From positions 38,247-102,246 of the forward strand of contig NZ_KB903818.1 in the NCBI RefSeq assembly GCF_000379825.1: a stretch of 64,000 nucleotides of DNA. The letters are read 5' to 3'. Shown here piece by piece: positions 39,202 through 48,881 of this stretch. The notes beneath the pieces were generated by a model that saw nothing but the letters and a program-made list of their open reading frames with translations, made no database searches and was not told the DNA's origin. Positions within the stretch are counted from its first letter, which is position 1. Each line of letters begins with the position of its first letter. The stretch comes from Longispora albida DSM 44784. GTDB taxonomy: Bacteria; Actinomycetota; Actinomycetes; Mycobacteriales; Micromonosporaceae. A program made the position numbers and the translations under genes.

Positions 39202-40620
39202 GTGCAGATCCCGAATGTGCTTGCAGACCGCTACGCCTCCGCTGAGCTGGCCGAACTCTGGTCACCCTCGTACAAGATCGTTCTGGAGCGGCAGCTGTGG
39301 CTGTCCGTGCTGCGTGCCCAGCGCGAGCTGGGTGTGGCGATCCCGGACGGCGTGATCGAGGCGTACGAGGCTGTCGTCGAGCACGTGGACCTCGAGTCGA
39401 TCGCCGCACGCGAGCGTGTGACGAGGCACGACGTGAAGGCTCGGATCGAGGAGTTCTCGGCGCTGGCCGGGCACGAGCACATCCACAAGGGGATGACGTC
39501 CCGTGACCTCACGGAGAACGTCGAGCAGCTCCAGATCCTCGCCTCGCTCAAGCTGCTGCGCGGCCGGATCGTGGCGACTCTCGCCCGGCTGGCCGAGCGG
39601 GCCGGGGAGTACACGGCGCTGACGATGGTCGGCAGGTCCCACAACGTCGCTGCCCAGGCCACCACGCTCGGGAAGCGGTTCGCCAGCGCCGCGGAAGAAC
39701 TGCTCATCGCGTACGAGCGGATCAACGACCTCATCTCCCGCTACCCGCTCCGTGGCATCAAGGGCCCGGTCGGTACCGCCGCCGACCAGCTCGACCTGCT
39801 CGGCTCCCCCGAGAACCTCGCGGCTCTCGAAGCCAAGGTCGCCGAGCACCTCGGCTTCAACCGCGTCCTCACCTCCGTCGGCCAGGTGTACCCGCGCTCG
39901 CTCGACTTCGACGTCCTCTCCGCCCTCGCCCAGGCCGCAGCTGCCCCGTCGTCGCTGGCCACCACGATCCGCCTGATGGCCGGCCAGGAGCTCGTCACCG
40001 AGGGCTTCAAGCCGGGCCAGGTCGGCTCGTCGGCGATGCCGCACAAGATGAACACCCGGTCGTGCGAGCGGGTGAACGGCCTGGCCGTCATCGTCCGCGG
40101 GTACCTGAGCATGGTCGGCGAGCTGGCCGGCGACCAGTGGAACGAGGGCGACGTGTCGTGCTCGGTCGTCCGCCGGGTCGCGTTGCCGGACGCGTTCTTC
40201 GCGCTCGACGGCCTGTTCCAGACGTTCCTGACCGTGCTCCAGGAGTTCGGCGCGTACCCGGCCGTCGTCGAGCGGGAACTCGACCGTTACCTGCCCTTCC
40301 TCGCCACCACGAAGATCCTGGTCGCGGCGGTGCAGCGTGGCGTGGGCCGCGAGCAGGTACACGAGGCGATCAAGGAGCACGCGGTCGCCGTGGCGCTCGG
40401 CATGCGGGAGAAGGGCTCGGTGGAGAACGACCTGTACGACCGCCTGGCCGCCGACTCCCGGCTGAAGCTGAGCCGGGCCGAGATCGACGCGCTGGTCGCC
40501 GACCGGGGTGCCTTCACCGGCGCGGCCGGCGCCCAGGTGGCCGAGGTGCTGAACCGGGTCGGGGCGGTCCTGGCCGCCCACCCCGAGGACGCCGCGTACA
40601 CCCCCGGCGCCATCCTGTAG
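39202..40620 (+). CDS. purB: Adenylosuccinate lyase
   Basis: A 472-residue PurB that releases fumarate from SAICAR and from adenylosuccinate. The signature GSSAMPHKMN is present, and the catalytic His is in TSRDLTENV and MVGRSHNV. I chose the GTG at 39202 because the family begins with IPNVLADRYAS and GAGAAT lies 6 bases upstream; the ATG at 39184 would add six residues. No ribosome site is seen. Confidence 0.97.
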   Translation: MQIPNVLADRYASAELAELWSPSYKIVLERQLWLSVLRAQRELGVAIPDGVIEAYEAVVEHVDLESIAARERVTRHDVKARIEEFSALAGHEHIHKGMTSRDLTENVEQLQILASLKLLRGRIVATLARLAERAGEYTALTMVGRSHNVAAQATTLGKRFASAAEELLIAYERINDLISRYPLRGIKGPVGTAADQLDLLGSPENLAALEAKVAEHLGFNRVLTSVGQVYPRSLDFDVLSALAQAAAAPSSLATTIRLMAGQELVTEGFKPGQVGSSAMPHKMNTRSCERVNGLAVIVRGYLSMVGELAGDQWNEGDVSCSVVRRVALPDAFFALDGLFQTFLTVLQEFGAYPAVVERELDRYLPFLATTKILVAAVQRGVGREQVHEAIKEHAVAVALGMREKGSVENDLYDRLAADSRLKLSRAEIDALVADRGAFTGAAGAQVAEVLNRVGAVLAAHPEDAAYTPGAIL

Positions 40621-40647
40621 CCCGCGTCCCACCCCCGGCCACCGAAC

Positions 40648-40673
40648 GAGCCCCGGGCCACTGCCCGGGGCTC
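40648..40673 (+). terminator. Hairpin after purB
   Basis: GAGCCCCGGGC and GCCCGGGGCTC form an 11-bp perfect stem with a 4-base loop, 28 bases after the stop. No T-tract follows. The 270 bases between here and purS hold only TAAGCT at 40910-40915 as a candidate -10; nothing else is supported. Confidence 0.7.
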
Positions 40674-40955
40674 GCCCGTATCCGAACCAGGACATCCCCA
40701 TCCCCCCACCACCCATGTTCGTTCGTGTTCGATTGTGATATCCGCCATCTCCCAGCCACTCGCCCCCGGTGGGACCTGTGCGAATGCACCCTTCATCCAC
40801 CCTCGATCCGTGTACTCGCACGCCGCCCGTGACGCAACGTGTGCGAATCGCCCGGGAATCACCACGGTCACTGTGCTGGTCAGCGGCTTGGCCCCTCGGG
40901 CGCACCGGTAAGCTCTGAGGCGCTAACGGCTGTGAATTAACGTCAGGAGTGACCC

Positions 40956-41219
40956 GTGGCTCGCGTCGTAGTCGACGTCATGCTCAAGCCCGAGATCCTC
41001 GACCCGCAGGGACAGGCGGTAGCCAACGCGCTGCCCCGTCTGGGCGTCACAGAGGTCTCGTCGGTCCGGATCGGCAAGCGGATCGAGCTGGAGTTCACCG
41101 GAGAGCCGGACCTGGACAAGGCCCGGGAGATCGCCGACAAGCTGCTGGCCAACACGGTCATCGAAAGCTTTGAGGTCCGGCTGGAGGAGTCCGCAGACAC
41201 CGCCAGGACCGCCCAGTGA
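40956..41219 (+). CDS. purS: Phosphoribosylformylglycinamidine synthase subunit PurS
   Basis: An 87-residue PurS, the small subunit that bridges PurQ and PurL in the FGAM synthase complex. It matches the family from [19 protein letters not shown] to [11 protein letters not shown]. The GTG start has CAGGAG upstream. Its stop overlaps purQ's start as GTGA. The presence of PurS marks the three-subunit system used by most Gram-positive bacteria. Confidence 0.98.
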   Translation: MARVVVDVMLKPEILDPQGQAVANALPRLGVTEVSSVRIGKRIELEFTGEPDLDKAREIADKLLANTVIESFEVRLEESADTARTAQ

Positions 41220-41899
41220 AAATCGGCGTAGTCACCTTCCCCGGTTCCCTCGACGACGGCGACGCCCGCCGCGCCGCCCGGCTGGCCGGCGCTGAGGCCG
41301 TCCAGCTCTGGCACGCGGACTCCTCGCTGCACGACGTCGACGCTGTCGTCCTCCCCGGCGGGTTCTCCTACGGCGACTACCTGCGCTGCGGTGCCATCGC
41401 GCGCTTCTCGCCCGTCATGGAGTCGGTCATCGACGCCGCCAGGGGCGGCCTGCCTGTCCTGGGTATCTGCAACGGTTTCCAGGTTCTGTGCGAGGCACAC
41501 CTGCTGCCCGGCGCGCTGCTCCGCAACGCCCACATGCACTTCCGTAACCGCGACTGGAAGCTCAAGGTCGAGTCCACGTCCACGGCGTGGACGTCCGGCT
41601 ACACCGAGAGCCAGGAAATCGTCATTCCGGTGAAGAACGGCGAGGGCCGCTACACCGCAGACGAGAAGACCCTGGACATGCTCGAGGCCGAGGGCCGGGT
41701 GGTCTTCCGGTACCTCGACGGCAACCCGAACGGTTCCCAGCGCGAGATCGCCGGCATCCGTAACGAGGCCGGCAACGTCGTGGGCCTCATGCCGCACCCG
41801 GAGCACGCCGTCGAGGCGCTGACCGGCCCGTTTGGCGGCGGTACCGACGGCCTGGCCATGTTCACGTCCGTCCTGTCGAACCTGGGGGCGAAGGCATGA
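41216..41899 (+). CDS. purQ: Phosphoribosylformylglycinamidine synthase subunit PurQ
   Basis: A 227-residue glutaminase that hydrolyses glutamine and passes ammonia to PurL. The catalytic Cys is in LGICNGFQ, with [13 protein letters not shown] ahead; the His/Glu pair is in MPHPEHAVE. Start GTG at 41216 overlaps purS by 4 bases; the stop overlaps purL by 4 bases. Confidence 0.98.
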   Translation: MKIGVVTFPGSLDDGDARRAARLAGAEAVQLWHADSSLHDVDAVVLPGGFSYGDYLRCGAIARFSPVMESVIDAARGGLPVLGICNGFQVLCEAHLLPGALLRNAHMHFRNRDWKLKVESTSTAWTSGYTESQEIVIPVKNGEGRYTADEKTLDMLEAEGRVVFRYLDGNPNGSQREIAGIRNEAGNVVGLMPHPEHAVEALTGPFGGGTDGLAMFTSVLSNLGAKA

Positions 41900-44109
41900 C
41901 CACCATCGACACCGTCGAGCTCGCAGAGAAGAACCCTGACGAGGAGCAGCCGTACGCCGAGCTGGGCCTCCAGGCCGACGAGTACGAGCGGATCAAGGAG
42001 ATCCTCGGCCGCCGCCCGACCCAGTCGGAGCTGGCGATGTACTCGATCATGTGGAGCGAGCACTGCTCCTACAAGTCGTCCAAGGTGCACCTCCGCCAGT
42101 TCGGCGAGAAGGCCCCGAAGAGCGACCGCATGCTCGCCGGCATCGGCGAGAACGCCGGCGTCGTGCGGGTCTCCGACACGCTCGCCGTGACGTTCAAGGT
42201 CGAGTCGCACAACCACCCGAGCTTCGTCGAGCCCTACCAGGGCGCGGCGACCGGTGTCGGCGGCATCGTCCGTGACATCCTCGCGATGGGTGCCCGGCCG
42301 ATCGCCGTCATGGACCAGCTCCGGTTCGGTGCTGTCGACCACCCCGACACCACCCGCGTCGTCAACGGCGTCGTGCAGGGTGTCGGCGGCTACGGCAACT
42401 GCCTCGGCCTGCCGAACATCGGCGGCGAGACGGTCTTCGACCCCTGCTACCAGGGCAACCCGCTGGTCAACGCGCTCAGCGTCGGCGTGCTTCCCGTCGA
42501 CCGCCTGCAGAACAAGGCGGCGGCCGGCGTCGGCAACGTCGTGATCCTGATGGGCGCGAAGACCGGCCGCGACGGCATCGGCGGCGTGTCCGTCCTGGCC
42601 AGCGCGACCTTCGAGGAGGGTTCCGAGGACTCGCGTCCGGCGGTCCAGGTCGGTGACCCGTTCACCGAGAAGCTCCTCATCGAGTCCTGCCTGGAGCTGT
42701 ACGACGCTGGCCTGGTCGTCGGCATCCAGGACCTCGGCGGCGCCGGCCTGACCTGCGCGCTGTCGGAGACCTCCTCCGCCGCCGGCCTCGGCATGCGCGC
42801 GTACCTGGAGCGTGTCCCGCTCCGCGAGCCCTCGATGCTCCCGCACGAGATCCTGGCGAGCGAGTCCCAGGAGCGCATGCTGCTGATCGTCTCCCCGGAG
42901 AACGTGGAGGCCGTCCTGGCCGTCTGCGAGAAGTGGGGCGTGCTGGGTACGGCGATCGGCGAGGTGACCGAGGGCGAGCGCCTGGTGATCTCGTGGAACG
43001 AGCACGTCGTGGTGGACTGCCCGCCCGGCAGCCTGGCCGACGACGGCCCGGTGTACGCGCGCCCGCTGCGGGAGCCCGCCGACCTGATCCTGCTCCAGGC
43101 CGACCGGGCGGAGACCCTGCCCCGGCCGTCGGACCTGCGGGCCACGCTGCTCACGCTGGTCGCCAGCCCGAACCTGTGCGACAAGGGCTGGATCACCGAG
43201 CAGTACGACCGCTACGTCCTCGGCAACACCGTGCTGGCCCAGCCGGAGGACGCCGGCCTGGTCCGCCTGGACGAGGAGTCGAATCTCGGTATCGCGATCG
43301 CCACGGACGGCAACGGCCGCTACACCCGGCTGAACCCGTACGAGGGCGCCCGCGCGTCCCTCGCCGAGGCGTACCGCAACGTGGCGGTGACGGGCGCTGA
43401 GCCGATCGCGGTCTCCGACTGCCTGAACTTCGGTTCGCCGGAGGACCCGGCCGTCATGTGGCAGTTCGCCGAGGCTGTGCGCGGCCTGGCCGACGGCTGC
43501 CAGGAGCTGGGTATCCCGGTGACGGGCGGCAACGTCAGCTTCTACAACCAGACCGGCACGGTCGCCATCAACCCGACTCCGGTGGTCGCCGTCCTCGGCA
43601 TCCACGAGGACGTCACCACCCGCACGCCGATGGGCTTCGCCGAAGCAGGGCACACCATCGCCCTCCTCGGTGAGACCCGCGAGGAACTCTCGGGTTCCGA
43701 GTGGGCCTGGGTCGAGCACGGTCACCTCGGCGGCCAGCCGCCCAAGATCGACCTGGGGCACGAGAAGAAGCTCGCGGACGTTCTCCGCGCCGCCGACCTC
43801 GTCTCCGCGCACGACCTCTCCGACGGCGGCCTCGCTCAGGCCCTGACGGAGTCCGTCCTCCGCCGTGGCATCGGCGCGACCGTCACCCTCACCGGTGACG
43901 CGTTCGTGGCGCTGTTCAGCGAGTCGGCTGGCCGGGTGCTCGTCACGGTCAAGGACGTCGACGCCCTGCGCGCCGCTGCCGGTGACATCCCCGTCACCGT
44001 TCTCGGCACCACGGGTGGTGACAAGCTCACCGTCGAGGGCCAGTTCGAGATTCCGCTGACCGAGCTCGCCGAGGCCCACCAGGGCACGCTCGGCAAGCTG
44101 TACGGCTAA
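41896..44109 (+). CDS. purL: Phosphoribosylformylglycinamidine synthase subunit PurL
   Basis: A 737-residue synthetase subunit that converts FGAR to FGAM, the fourth step of purine synthesis. It has the catalytic His in [10 protein letters not shown], the ATP region [10 protein letters not shown] and the second-half [13 protein letters not shown]. It is the PurS-dependent short form. It begins by ATGA overlap with purQ and ends 9 bases before a ComB-like gene with its own ribosome site, so transcription may continue into that gene. Confidence 0.99.
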   Translation: MTTIDTVELAEKNPDEEQPYAELGLQADEYERIKEILGRRPTQSELAMYSIMWSEHCSYKSSKVHLRQFGEKAPKSDRMLAGIGENAGVVRVSDTLAVTFKVESHNHPSFVEPYQGAATGVGGIVRDILAMGARPIAVMDQLRFGAVDHPDTTRVVNGVVQGVGGYGNCLGLPNIGGETVFDPCYQGNPLVNALSVGVLPVDRLQNKAAAGVGNVVILMGAKTGRDGIGGVSVLASATFEEGSEDSRPAVQVGDPFTEKLLIESCLELYDAGLVVGIQDLGGAGLTCALSETSSAAGLGMRAYLERVPLREPSMLPHEILASESQERMLLIVSPENVEAVLAVCEKWGVLGTAIGEVTEGERLVISWNEHVVVDCPPGSLADDGPVYARPLREPADLILLQADRAETLPRPSDLRATLLTLVASPNLCDKGWITEQYDRYVLGNTVLAQPEDAGLVRLDEESNLGIAIATDGNGRYTRLNPYEGARASLAEAYRNVAVTGAEPIAVSDCLNFGSPEDPAVMWQFAEAVRGLADGCQELGIPVTGGNVSFYNQTGTVAINPTPVVAVLGIHEDVTTRTPMGFAEAGHTIALLGETREELSGSEWAWVEHGHLGGQPPKIDLGHEKKLADVLRAADLVSAHDLSDGGLAQALTESVLRRGIGATVTLTGDAFVALFSESAGRVLVTVKDVDALRAAAGDIPVTVLGTTGGDKLTVEGQFEIPLTELAEAHQGTLGKLYG

Positions 44110-44118
44110 GGGAGACCG

Positions 44119-44880
44119 ATGGCCGCTTCGCCGTTCAGCCAGCCCGGTAGCGGGGTCCGTTTCGACTGGGGGCTGGGCGGCGCGGCCGAGCTTGGCCGGG
44201 TTTGCTCGGTTTTGGTAGTGGTGGACGTGCTGTCGTTCACCACTTCCGTGAGCGTGGCGGTGTCCCGGGGGATGCGGGTGTACCCGTTCCCCTGGGACGA
44301 CGCGTCCGCGCAGCAGTTCGCCCGCCGGATGGGCGCCACGATCGCCACCGGCCGTACCAAGGCCACTCCGGCGCACCCGTGGTCGCTCTCTCCGGCGGCC
44401 CTGGCCAGCGCACCGCCCGTCCGTGACCTGGTCCTGCCCTCTCCCAACGGATCGGCGATCTCCGCCGCCGCTGGTGCGAGTGGCGTTCCCGTCGTCGCGG
44501 GCTGCCTGCGTAACGCCGCGGCGGTGGCCCGCTGGCTGCTCCGGCAGGGCTACGGCACCGCTGACCGTCCCATCGGCGTGATCGCCGCCGGCGAACGCTG
44601 GCCCGACGCCACCCTCCGCCCCTCGGTGGAGGACCTGCTCGGCGCCGCAGCGATCCTGGATGGCCTGGTGACGGCGGAAGGCGGCCTCTCCCTGGAAGCC
44701 GCCGTCGCCCTTGCCGCCTACTCCGCGCTGCCTGACGTCCCGACCGCCATCCGGGGCTCGATCTCCGCAGGTCAGCTCCGTGACATGGGCTTCCCGCGTG
44801 ATGTCGACATCGCCGCCGAGCTCAACGTCACCGACGTGGTCCCGATCATCCGCCACGACGCCTTCATCCCCGCGGTCTAG
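44119..44880 (+). CDS. 2-phosphosulfolactate phosphatase-like (ComB family) protein
   Basis: A 253-residue ComB-fold protein. VVDVLSFTTSVSVAVSRG carries the metal-binding DVLxxTT signature; LPSPNGSAIS and GERWPDATLRPSVEDLLGA are other family motifs. ComB removes phosphate from phosphosulfolactate in coenzyme M synthesis in archaea; most bacterial relatives have no coenzyme M and their substrate is unknown. GGGAGA precedes the ATG. Its position 9 bases after purL suggests the same transcript. The final CTAG is shared with the convergent MFS gene. Confidence 0.85.
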   Translation: MAASPFSQPGSGVRFDWGLGGAAELGRVCSVLVVVDVLSFTTSVSVAVSRGMRVYPFPWDDASAQQFARRMGATIATGRTKATPAHPWSLSPAALASAPPVRDLVLPSPNGSAISAAAGASGVPVVAGCLRNAAAVARWLLRQGYGTADRPIGVIAAGERWPDATLRPSVEDLLGAAAILDGLVTAEGGLSLEAAVALAAYSALPDVPTAIRGSISAGQLRDMGFPRDVDIAAELNVTDVVPIIRHDAFIPAV

Positions 44881-46256
44881 GCAACCGCCGGAGCTGGCGC
44901 CCGGCGTTCCCGCAACACCACCAGTGCCACCACCAGCGCCAGAGCCATCACCCCGGCCCCCACCTGGAACGCCAGCCGGTATCCCTCGGCCAGTGCCTCC
45001 ACGCGCCCGGCGTCCGTCAGTTCGGCTGTCCGCCCGGCGGCCACTGTGGCCAGCACGGCCACCCCGATCGCGCCGCCGATCTGCTGGGTCGTGTTGGCCA
45101 GCCCCGACGCGATCCCCGAGTCCTCGGCGGACACTCCGGACATCGCCAGTCCTGCCATCGCGGGCAGGGTCAGCCCGCCCCCGATGCCCAGCAGCACCAG
45201 GGCCGGCAGAACATCTTGAACATAAGACCCCTCATCCGGTACCCGCGTGAGCAGCCCATACCCAGCCACCAGCGCCACCAGCCCGCCCACCAGCACCGCG
45301 CGCGTCCCGTACCGCCCGATCAGCCGGGCGGCCATCCCGAGCGCGACCGCCCCGATCGCCACCGTGATCGGCAGGAACGCCAGCCCGGTACCGAGCGGCC
45401 CGTACCCGAGCACGTCCTGCAGGTAGAGCCCCAGCAGGTACTGGAACGCGAGCATCGCGCCGATCACGAGTACCTGCACCAGGTTCGCCCCCGTCACCTC
45501 CCGCGACCGGAACACCCGCAGCGGCAGCAGCGGCCGGGCGGTCCTGGCCTGCCGTACGACGAACCCGGTCAGGAGCACGGCGGCCGCCCCGCCCGGCATC
45601 AGCACCTCACCCGTCACGATCGCGTACACCGCGAGCATCATCCCGCCGGTCACCAGCAGCGCGCCCAGCCCGTCGGCCCCGGCCCGCAGCCCGGCGCCCG
45701 TGTCGCCATCCACCCATCGCAGGGCGGCCAGGAGCACACCCAGCCCCAGCGGCAGGTTCACGAAGAAGATCCAGTGCCAGCTGACCAGCTCGGTGAGTAC
45801 CCCGCCGCCCAGGACACCCACCGAGGCACCGGCCGCGCCCACGAAGCTGTACACCCCGATGGCCTTGGCCTGCGCACCTGGCTCGGGGAACATCGTGACG
45901 ATCATGCCCAGCACCACGGCGGACGTCATCGCCCCACCGGCCCCCTGGAGGAACCGGGCCGCGACCAGCATCTCCTGGCTCCCCGACAGCCCAGCCAGCA
46001 CGGAGGCCGCCACGAACACCACCAGCCCCGACACGAACATCCGCTTCCGCCCGAGCAGATCCCCCAGCCGCCCGAACAACAGCAGCAGCCCGCCGAACGC
46101 GATCAGGTAGGCGTTGACCACCCACGCCAGACCACCCGGCGTGAACCCGAGATCCCGCTGGATGGCCGGCAACGCGACGTTGCTGATCGTCCCGTCCAAA
46201 ATGATCATCATCTGCCCTGCGGCGAGTACCGCCAGCGACAACCAGCGCGACTTCAT
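44877..46256 (-). CDS. MFS drug exporter, DHA2/EmrB-QacA type
   Basis: A 459-residue transporter with about 14 membrane segments. The N-terminal DGTISNVALPAIQRDLGF (motif D1) and LLFGRLGDLLGRKRMF (motif A), and GGAMTSAVVLGMIV in helix 5 region, mark a proton-driven multidrug exporter. I chose the ATG at 46256 with GGAGG upstream since a longer start adds a non-membrane extension. It diverges from an HxlR regulator that likely controls it. Its stop shares CTAG with the ComB-like gene. Confidence 0.93.
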   Translation of the reverse strand: MKSRWLSLAVLAAGQMMIILDGTISNVALPAIQRDLGFTPGGLAWVVNAYLIAFGGLLLLFGRLGDLLGRKRMFVSGLVVFVAASVLAGLSGSQEMLVAARFLQGAGGAMTSAVVLGMIVTMFPEPGAQAKAIGVYSFVGAAGASVGVLGGGVLTELVSWHWIFFVNLPLGLGVLLAALRWVDGDTGAGLRAGADGLGALLVTGGMMLAVYAIVTGEVLMPGGAAAVLLTGFVVRQARTARPLLPLRVFRSREVTGANLVQVLVIGAMLAFQYLLGLYLQDVLGYGPLGTGLAFLPITVAIGAVALGMAARLIGRYGTRAVLVGGLVALVAGYGLLTRVPDEGSYVQDVLPALVLLGIGGGLTLPAMAGLAMSGVSAEDSGIASGLANTTQQIGGAIGVAVLATVAAGRTAELTDAGRVEALAEGYRLAFQVGAGVMALALVVALVVLRERRAPAPAVA

Positions 46257-46338
46257 GGCCCTGACCTCCAAAGGTGCACGACTTGTTACTGGGGCCATGC
46301 TCTGTGACCATTGGTGCTCGCGATAAGGAGGCACTTTC

Positions 46339-46719
46339 ATGTTGCAGGGGAACACTGATGTGTCTGTCCAGGCCGGCCCCGGTGAGGCCTGCACGATCAG
46401 TGAGGTGGTTAACAGGGTCGCCAGCAAGTGGGCGATCGGGGTACTCGTCGCCGTGGCCCCGGGCCCGATCCGCTTCACCGAGCTGGAACGCGAGATGAAG
46501 GGCATCAGCCGCCGGATGCTGACCCTGACCCTGCGCAACCTCGAACGCGACGGCCTGCTGCACCGCGAGGTCTATCCGACCGTCCCGCCGAAGGTCGAGT
46601 ACACCCTGACCCCGATGGCCGCCAGGCTGCACCAGCACCTGCGCGGCCTGGTCGACTGGGCGGCGGACCACCGCACGGACGTGGCGGCCGCCCGCCTCCT
46701 CTTCGACGCCCAGCACTGA
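46339..46719 (+). CDS. HxlR-family transcriptional regulator
   Basis: A 126-residue winged helix regulator of HxlR type: ISEVVNRVASKWAIGVL, then the helix-turn-helix region RFTELEREMKGISRRMLTLTLRNLERDGLL and the wing EVYPTVPPKVEYTLT. HxlR proteins often sense electrophiles or thiol stress through a conserved Cys; GEACTIS holds one near residue 18. AAGGAGG precedes the ATG. It is divergent from the MFS exporter, its most likely target. Confidence 0.9.
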   Translation: MLQGNTDVSVQAGPGEACTISEVVNRVASKWAIGVLVAVAPGPIRFTELEREMKGISRRMLTLTLRNLERDGLLHREVYPTVPPKVEYTLTPMAARLHQHLRGLVDWAADHRTDVAAARLLFDAQH

Positions 46720-46757
46720 GAAGGGCCCCGTCTCAACCCGAGACGGGGCCCTTCTCA
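46717..46757. terminator. Strong bidirectional terminator
   Basis: An 18-bp perfect stem beginning at the stop codon (TGAGAAGGGGC-type arm, pairing 46717-46734 with 46740-46757) around AACCC, between two converging genes. Confidence 0.9.
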
Positions 46758-46769
46758 CACAACTACTCG

Positions 46770-48221
46770 CTAGTCGTCCAGCCAGTCCAGCGGCCGCCGC
46801 TCCTGCTGGCGCGGCTGCTGCTGCCCGTGCCCGCCGTACTGCTGCGGCTGCTGCCCACCTTGCGGCGGGTACTGCGCGGTCTGCGGCCCGCCGAACTGCC
46901 GGGTCTGGTCGGCGTACGGATCCACCGGCGGCTGGTACTGCCGGGTCGCCTCACCCTGACCGGCCTGCCCGTAGGCGTCGGCGCCCGGCCGGAACTGCTG
47001 GGTCGGAGCGGCCTGCTGCGGCGGGGCACCGTACGGGTCAGCCGGAGCGCCGTACTGGTCGGTCCGCCCGTACCCACCCGGCTGGTACCCGTACGGATCG
47101 TCGGTGACCAGCGGGCCCTGGTGCATCATGGTCGGCGCGTCGTCAGCCGGGGGCATCGGCCGCGCGCCACCAGCCCCGCCGTACACGGTCGGCTTCGGCG
47201 CGACAGGCTCGTCGTCCTCCTCCTTGCCCTTGCGGAGCAGGAAGAAGATCGCGAGGCCGCCACCGCCGACCAGCAGGATGCCGAGGCCGATCAGGATCCA
47301 GGTCAGCGCACCCAGCCCGCCGTCACCGGTACCGGTCTTCGTGCCGCTGTTCCCAGCGACAGCGCTGTCCTGCGGCTGCGGAGCGGCAGACGTCGCCGCC
47401 GGCGCGGAACTGGCCGGAGCCGAGGGAGTCGCGCTGGCCTTGACGTCGATCGCGAGGTTGAGGCCGGCCAGCGGCACCCCGCCGGGCACGTTGGACTTGA
47501 TGGTGGTCTTGGGCGGCGTTCCGGCCTTCGTGATCAGGATCGTCAGCGTGCCGGCCTTGAACCCGTTCGGGTCCCTCGCCGGGACGGTGAACTTGCCGTC
47601 CTCACCGGTCGCGACCTGGTTGGTCTGCCCGGCCGAGTCGGTGACCTTCACCGTCGCACCGCTGACCGGCTCGGCGGTCGTGAGGGTCTGCACCATCCCG
47701 GACACCGAGGGCACCCCGGGCGCCGCGGTCGGCGACGCCGGCGGCGCCGCGCCCTTCACGTCGACGTTGAACCCCTGCTCACCGGTGACGGTGAAGCCGG
47801 CAGCGCTGGCGTTGACGGTGGCGGGCAGGTTGGTGCTCGGCGTGCCCTGCGGCGAGCCGACCATGAACTGCACGACGGCCTTGCCGTCCTTGGGGAGCAC
47901 CGCGATCTGGCAGGTAGCGGTCTTGCCCTGGTCGGCAAGCGAACAGGTGAAGCCCGGCGAGGACTGCGCGCCGTCGGAGAACTGCGCGTTGGACGGCAGC
48001 TGCACGGCGAGCTTGACGCTGGGAGCGGGCTTATCGGAGGTGTTCTCCACCGTGATCCGGACAGCCTTCGTCTGACCGGCCTCGATCGACACCGTCCCCG
48101 GGTCAACGTTGACCTTGAGGGTGTCGGCCGCCAGCGCGGGGCTCGCGCCAAAGGCCAGCATCCCGGCGACCATCGCGCCGACGACGCCGAACCGCGCCAC
48201 TCGCATTGCTGGGTGGGTCAC
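46770..48221 (-). CDS. Secreted/surface protein with Ig-like domains, one membrane anchor and PQ-rich tail
   Basis: A 483-residue protein. A signal peptide ends near SPALA; residues 35-160 form an Ig-like domain (VENTSDKPAPSVKLAV) and 165-260 a carboxypeptidase-regulatory-like domain (SGATVKVTDSAGQTNQVATG). A Ser/Ala/Pro linker, one membrane helix (about 305-325), then a cytoplasmic tail with DPYGYQPGG, QYGAPADPYGAPP and Gln-rich repeats. This is the arrangement of an envelope adhesion or scaffold; the tail may bind cytoplasmic partners. Similar Q/P/Y tails occur in actinobacterial cell-division proteins, but no specific role is shown. AGGAGG precedes the GTG start. Confidence 0.78.
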   Translation of the reverse strand: MTHPAMRVARFGVVGAMVAGMLAFGASPALAADTLKVNVDPGTVSIEAGQTKAVRITVENTSDKPAPSVKLAVQLPSNAQFSDGAQSSPGFTCSLADQGKTATCQIAVLPKDGKAVVQFMVGSPQGTPSTNLPATVNASAAGFTVTGEQGFNVDVKGAAPPASPTAAPGVPSVSGMVQTLTTAEPVSGATVKVTDSAGQTNQVATGEDGKFTVPARDPNGFKAGTLTILITKAGTPPKTTIKSNVPGGVPLAGLNLAIDVKASATPSAPASSAPAATSAAPQPQDSAVAGNSGTKTGTGDGGLGALTWILIGLGILLVGGGGLAIFFLLRKGKEEDDEPVAPKPTVYGGAGGARPMPPADDAPTMMHQGPLVTDDPYGYQPGGYGRTDQYGAPADPYGAPPQQAAPTQQFRPGADAYGQAGQGEATRQYQPPVDPYADQTRQFGGPQTAQYPPQGGQQPQQYGGHGQQQPRQQERRPLDWLDD

Positions 48222-48322
48222 TACCGCCTCCTGGTCTTGCCTGACCGTGCATTACCACCGTCGTGCACTATACGGCGGAGCGGGCTGGCAAGCTCATGCG
48301 CGCCAGAGACTATGGTCGGTTC

Positions 48323-48634
48323 ATGCCCGTTCATAACCCGAATCCGGCGGCCAGTGAGAAGATCGCCACTCGCGAATACCTCGCGGAGCTGGCGAGACGG
48401 GCTCCCGGCCGCACGGTGGAGGTCCGGGTACCTCCCTATGGTGCCGTCCAGTGCATCGAGGGCCCCCGTCACACCAGGGGTACTCCGCCCAACGTCGTCG
48501 AGACCGACCCGGCGACGTGGCTGGCCCTGGCGCGCGGCGAGCTTTCGTGGGCGGCGGCTGTCGAGTCCGGCTCGGTCCGCGCGAGCGGTTCGCGTGCCGA
48601 TCTGTCGCCATACCTCCCGCTCGCCGATCGTTAA
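48323..48634 (+). CDS. Sterol-carrier-family / MDMPI C-terminal-like protein
   Basis: A 103-residue protein with [50 protein letters not shown], the fold of the C-terminal domain of mycothiol-dependent maleylpyruvate isomerase and SCP2-like small proteins. A position just upstream of purF is usual in actinomycetes. The function is unknown, though a mycothiol or hydrophobic ligand role is conceivable. TATGGT lies 6 bases before the ATG without a ribosome site. Confidence 0.85.
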   Translation: MPVHNPNPAASEKIATREYLAELARRAPGRTVEVRVPPYGAVQCIEGPRHTRGTPPNVVETDPATWLALARGELSWAAAVESGSVRASGSRADLSPYLPLADR

Positions 48635-48881
48635 CCTGATCACACCGCCGCGCTTCGCCTCGGGTACGCGGAGAATTCGTTTTCGACATAAGTCGCAGAT
48701 GCGGACAAACGGCAGCGGGCAATAAGCCCGAATTATGGCACTCGATCACTGGCGCCCGCCCCTTGTGACCGGCTATGGTCAGGGGCGGAAATCGGGGAAA
48801 CGGCGGCCGTCTGCGCAGCACACGGCCTCGCGTAGACTCCAGAGCTGACGGCTTATTCCCATCTCCCGCAAGGAGTGGCAC

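Noticed and set aside
40674-40943. A tRNA or small gene between purB and purS
   Set aside because: No cloverleaf and no frame with a start signal were found; GTGCGAAT appears twice but without structure.
41650-44856. A 1068-codon open frame opposite purQ-purL and the ComB-like gene
   Set aside because: Spans three clear genes, has no domain signature and shows codon bias inverted from real genes.
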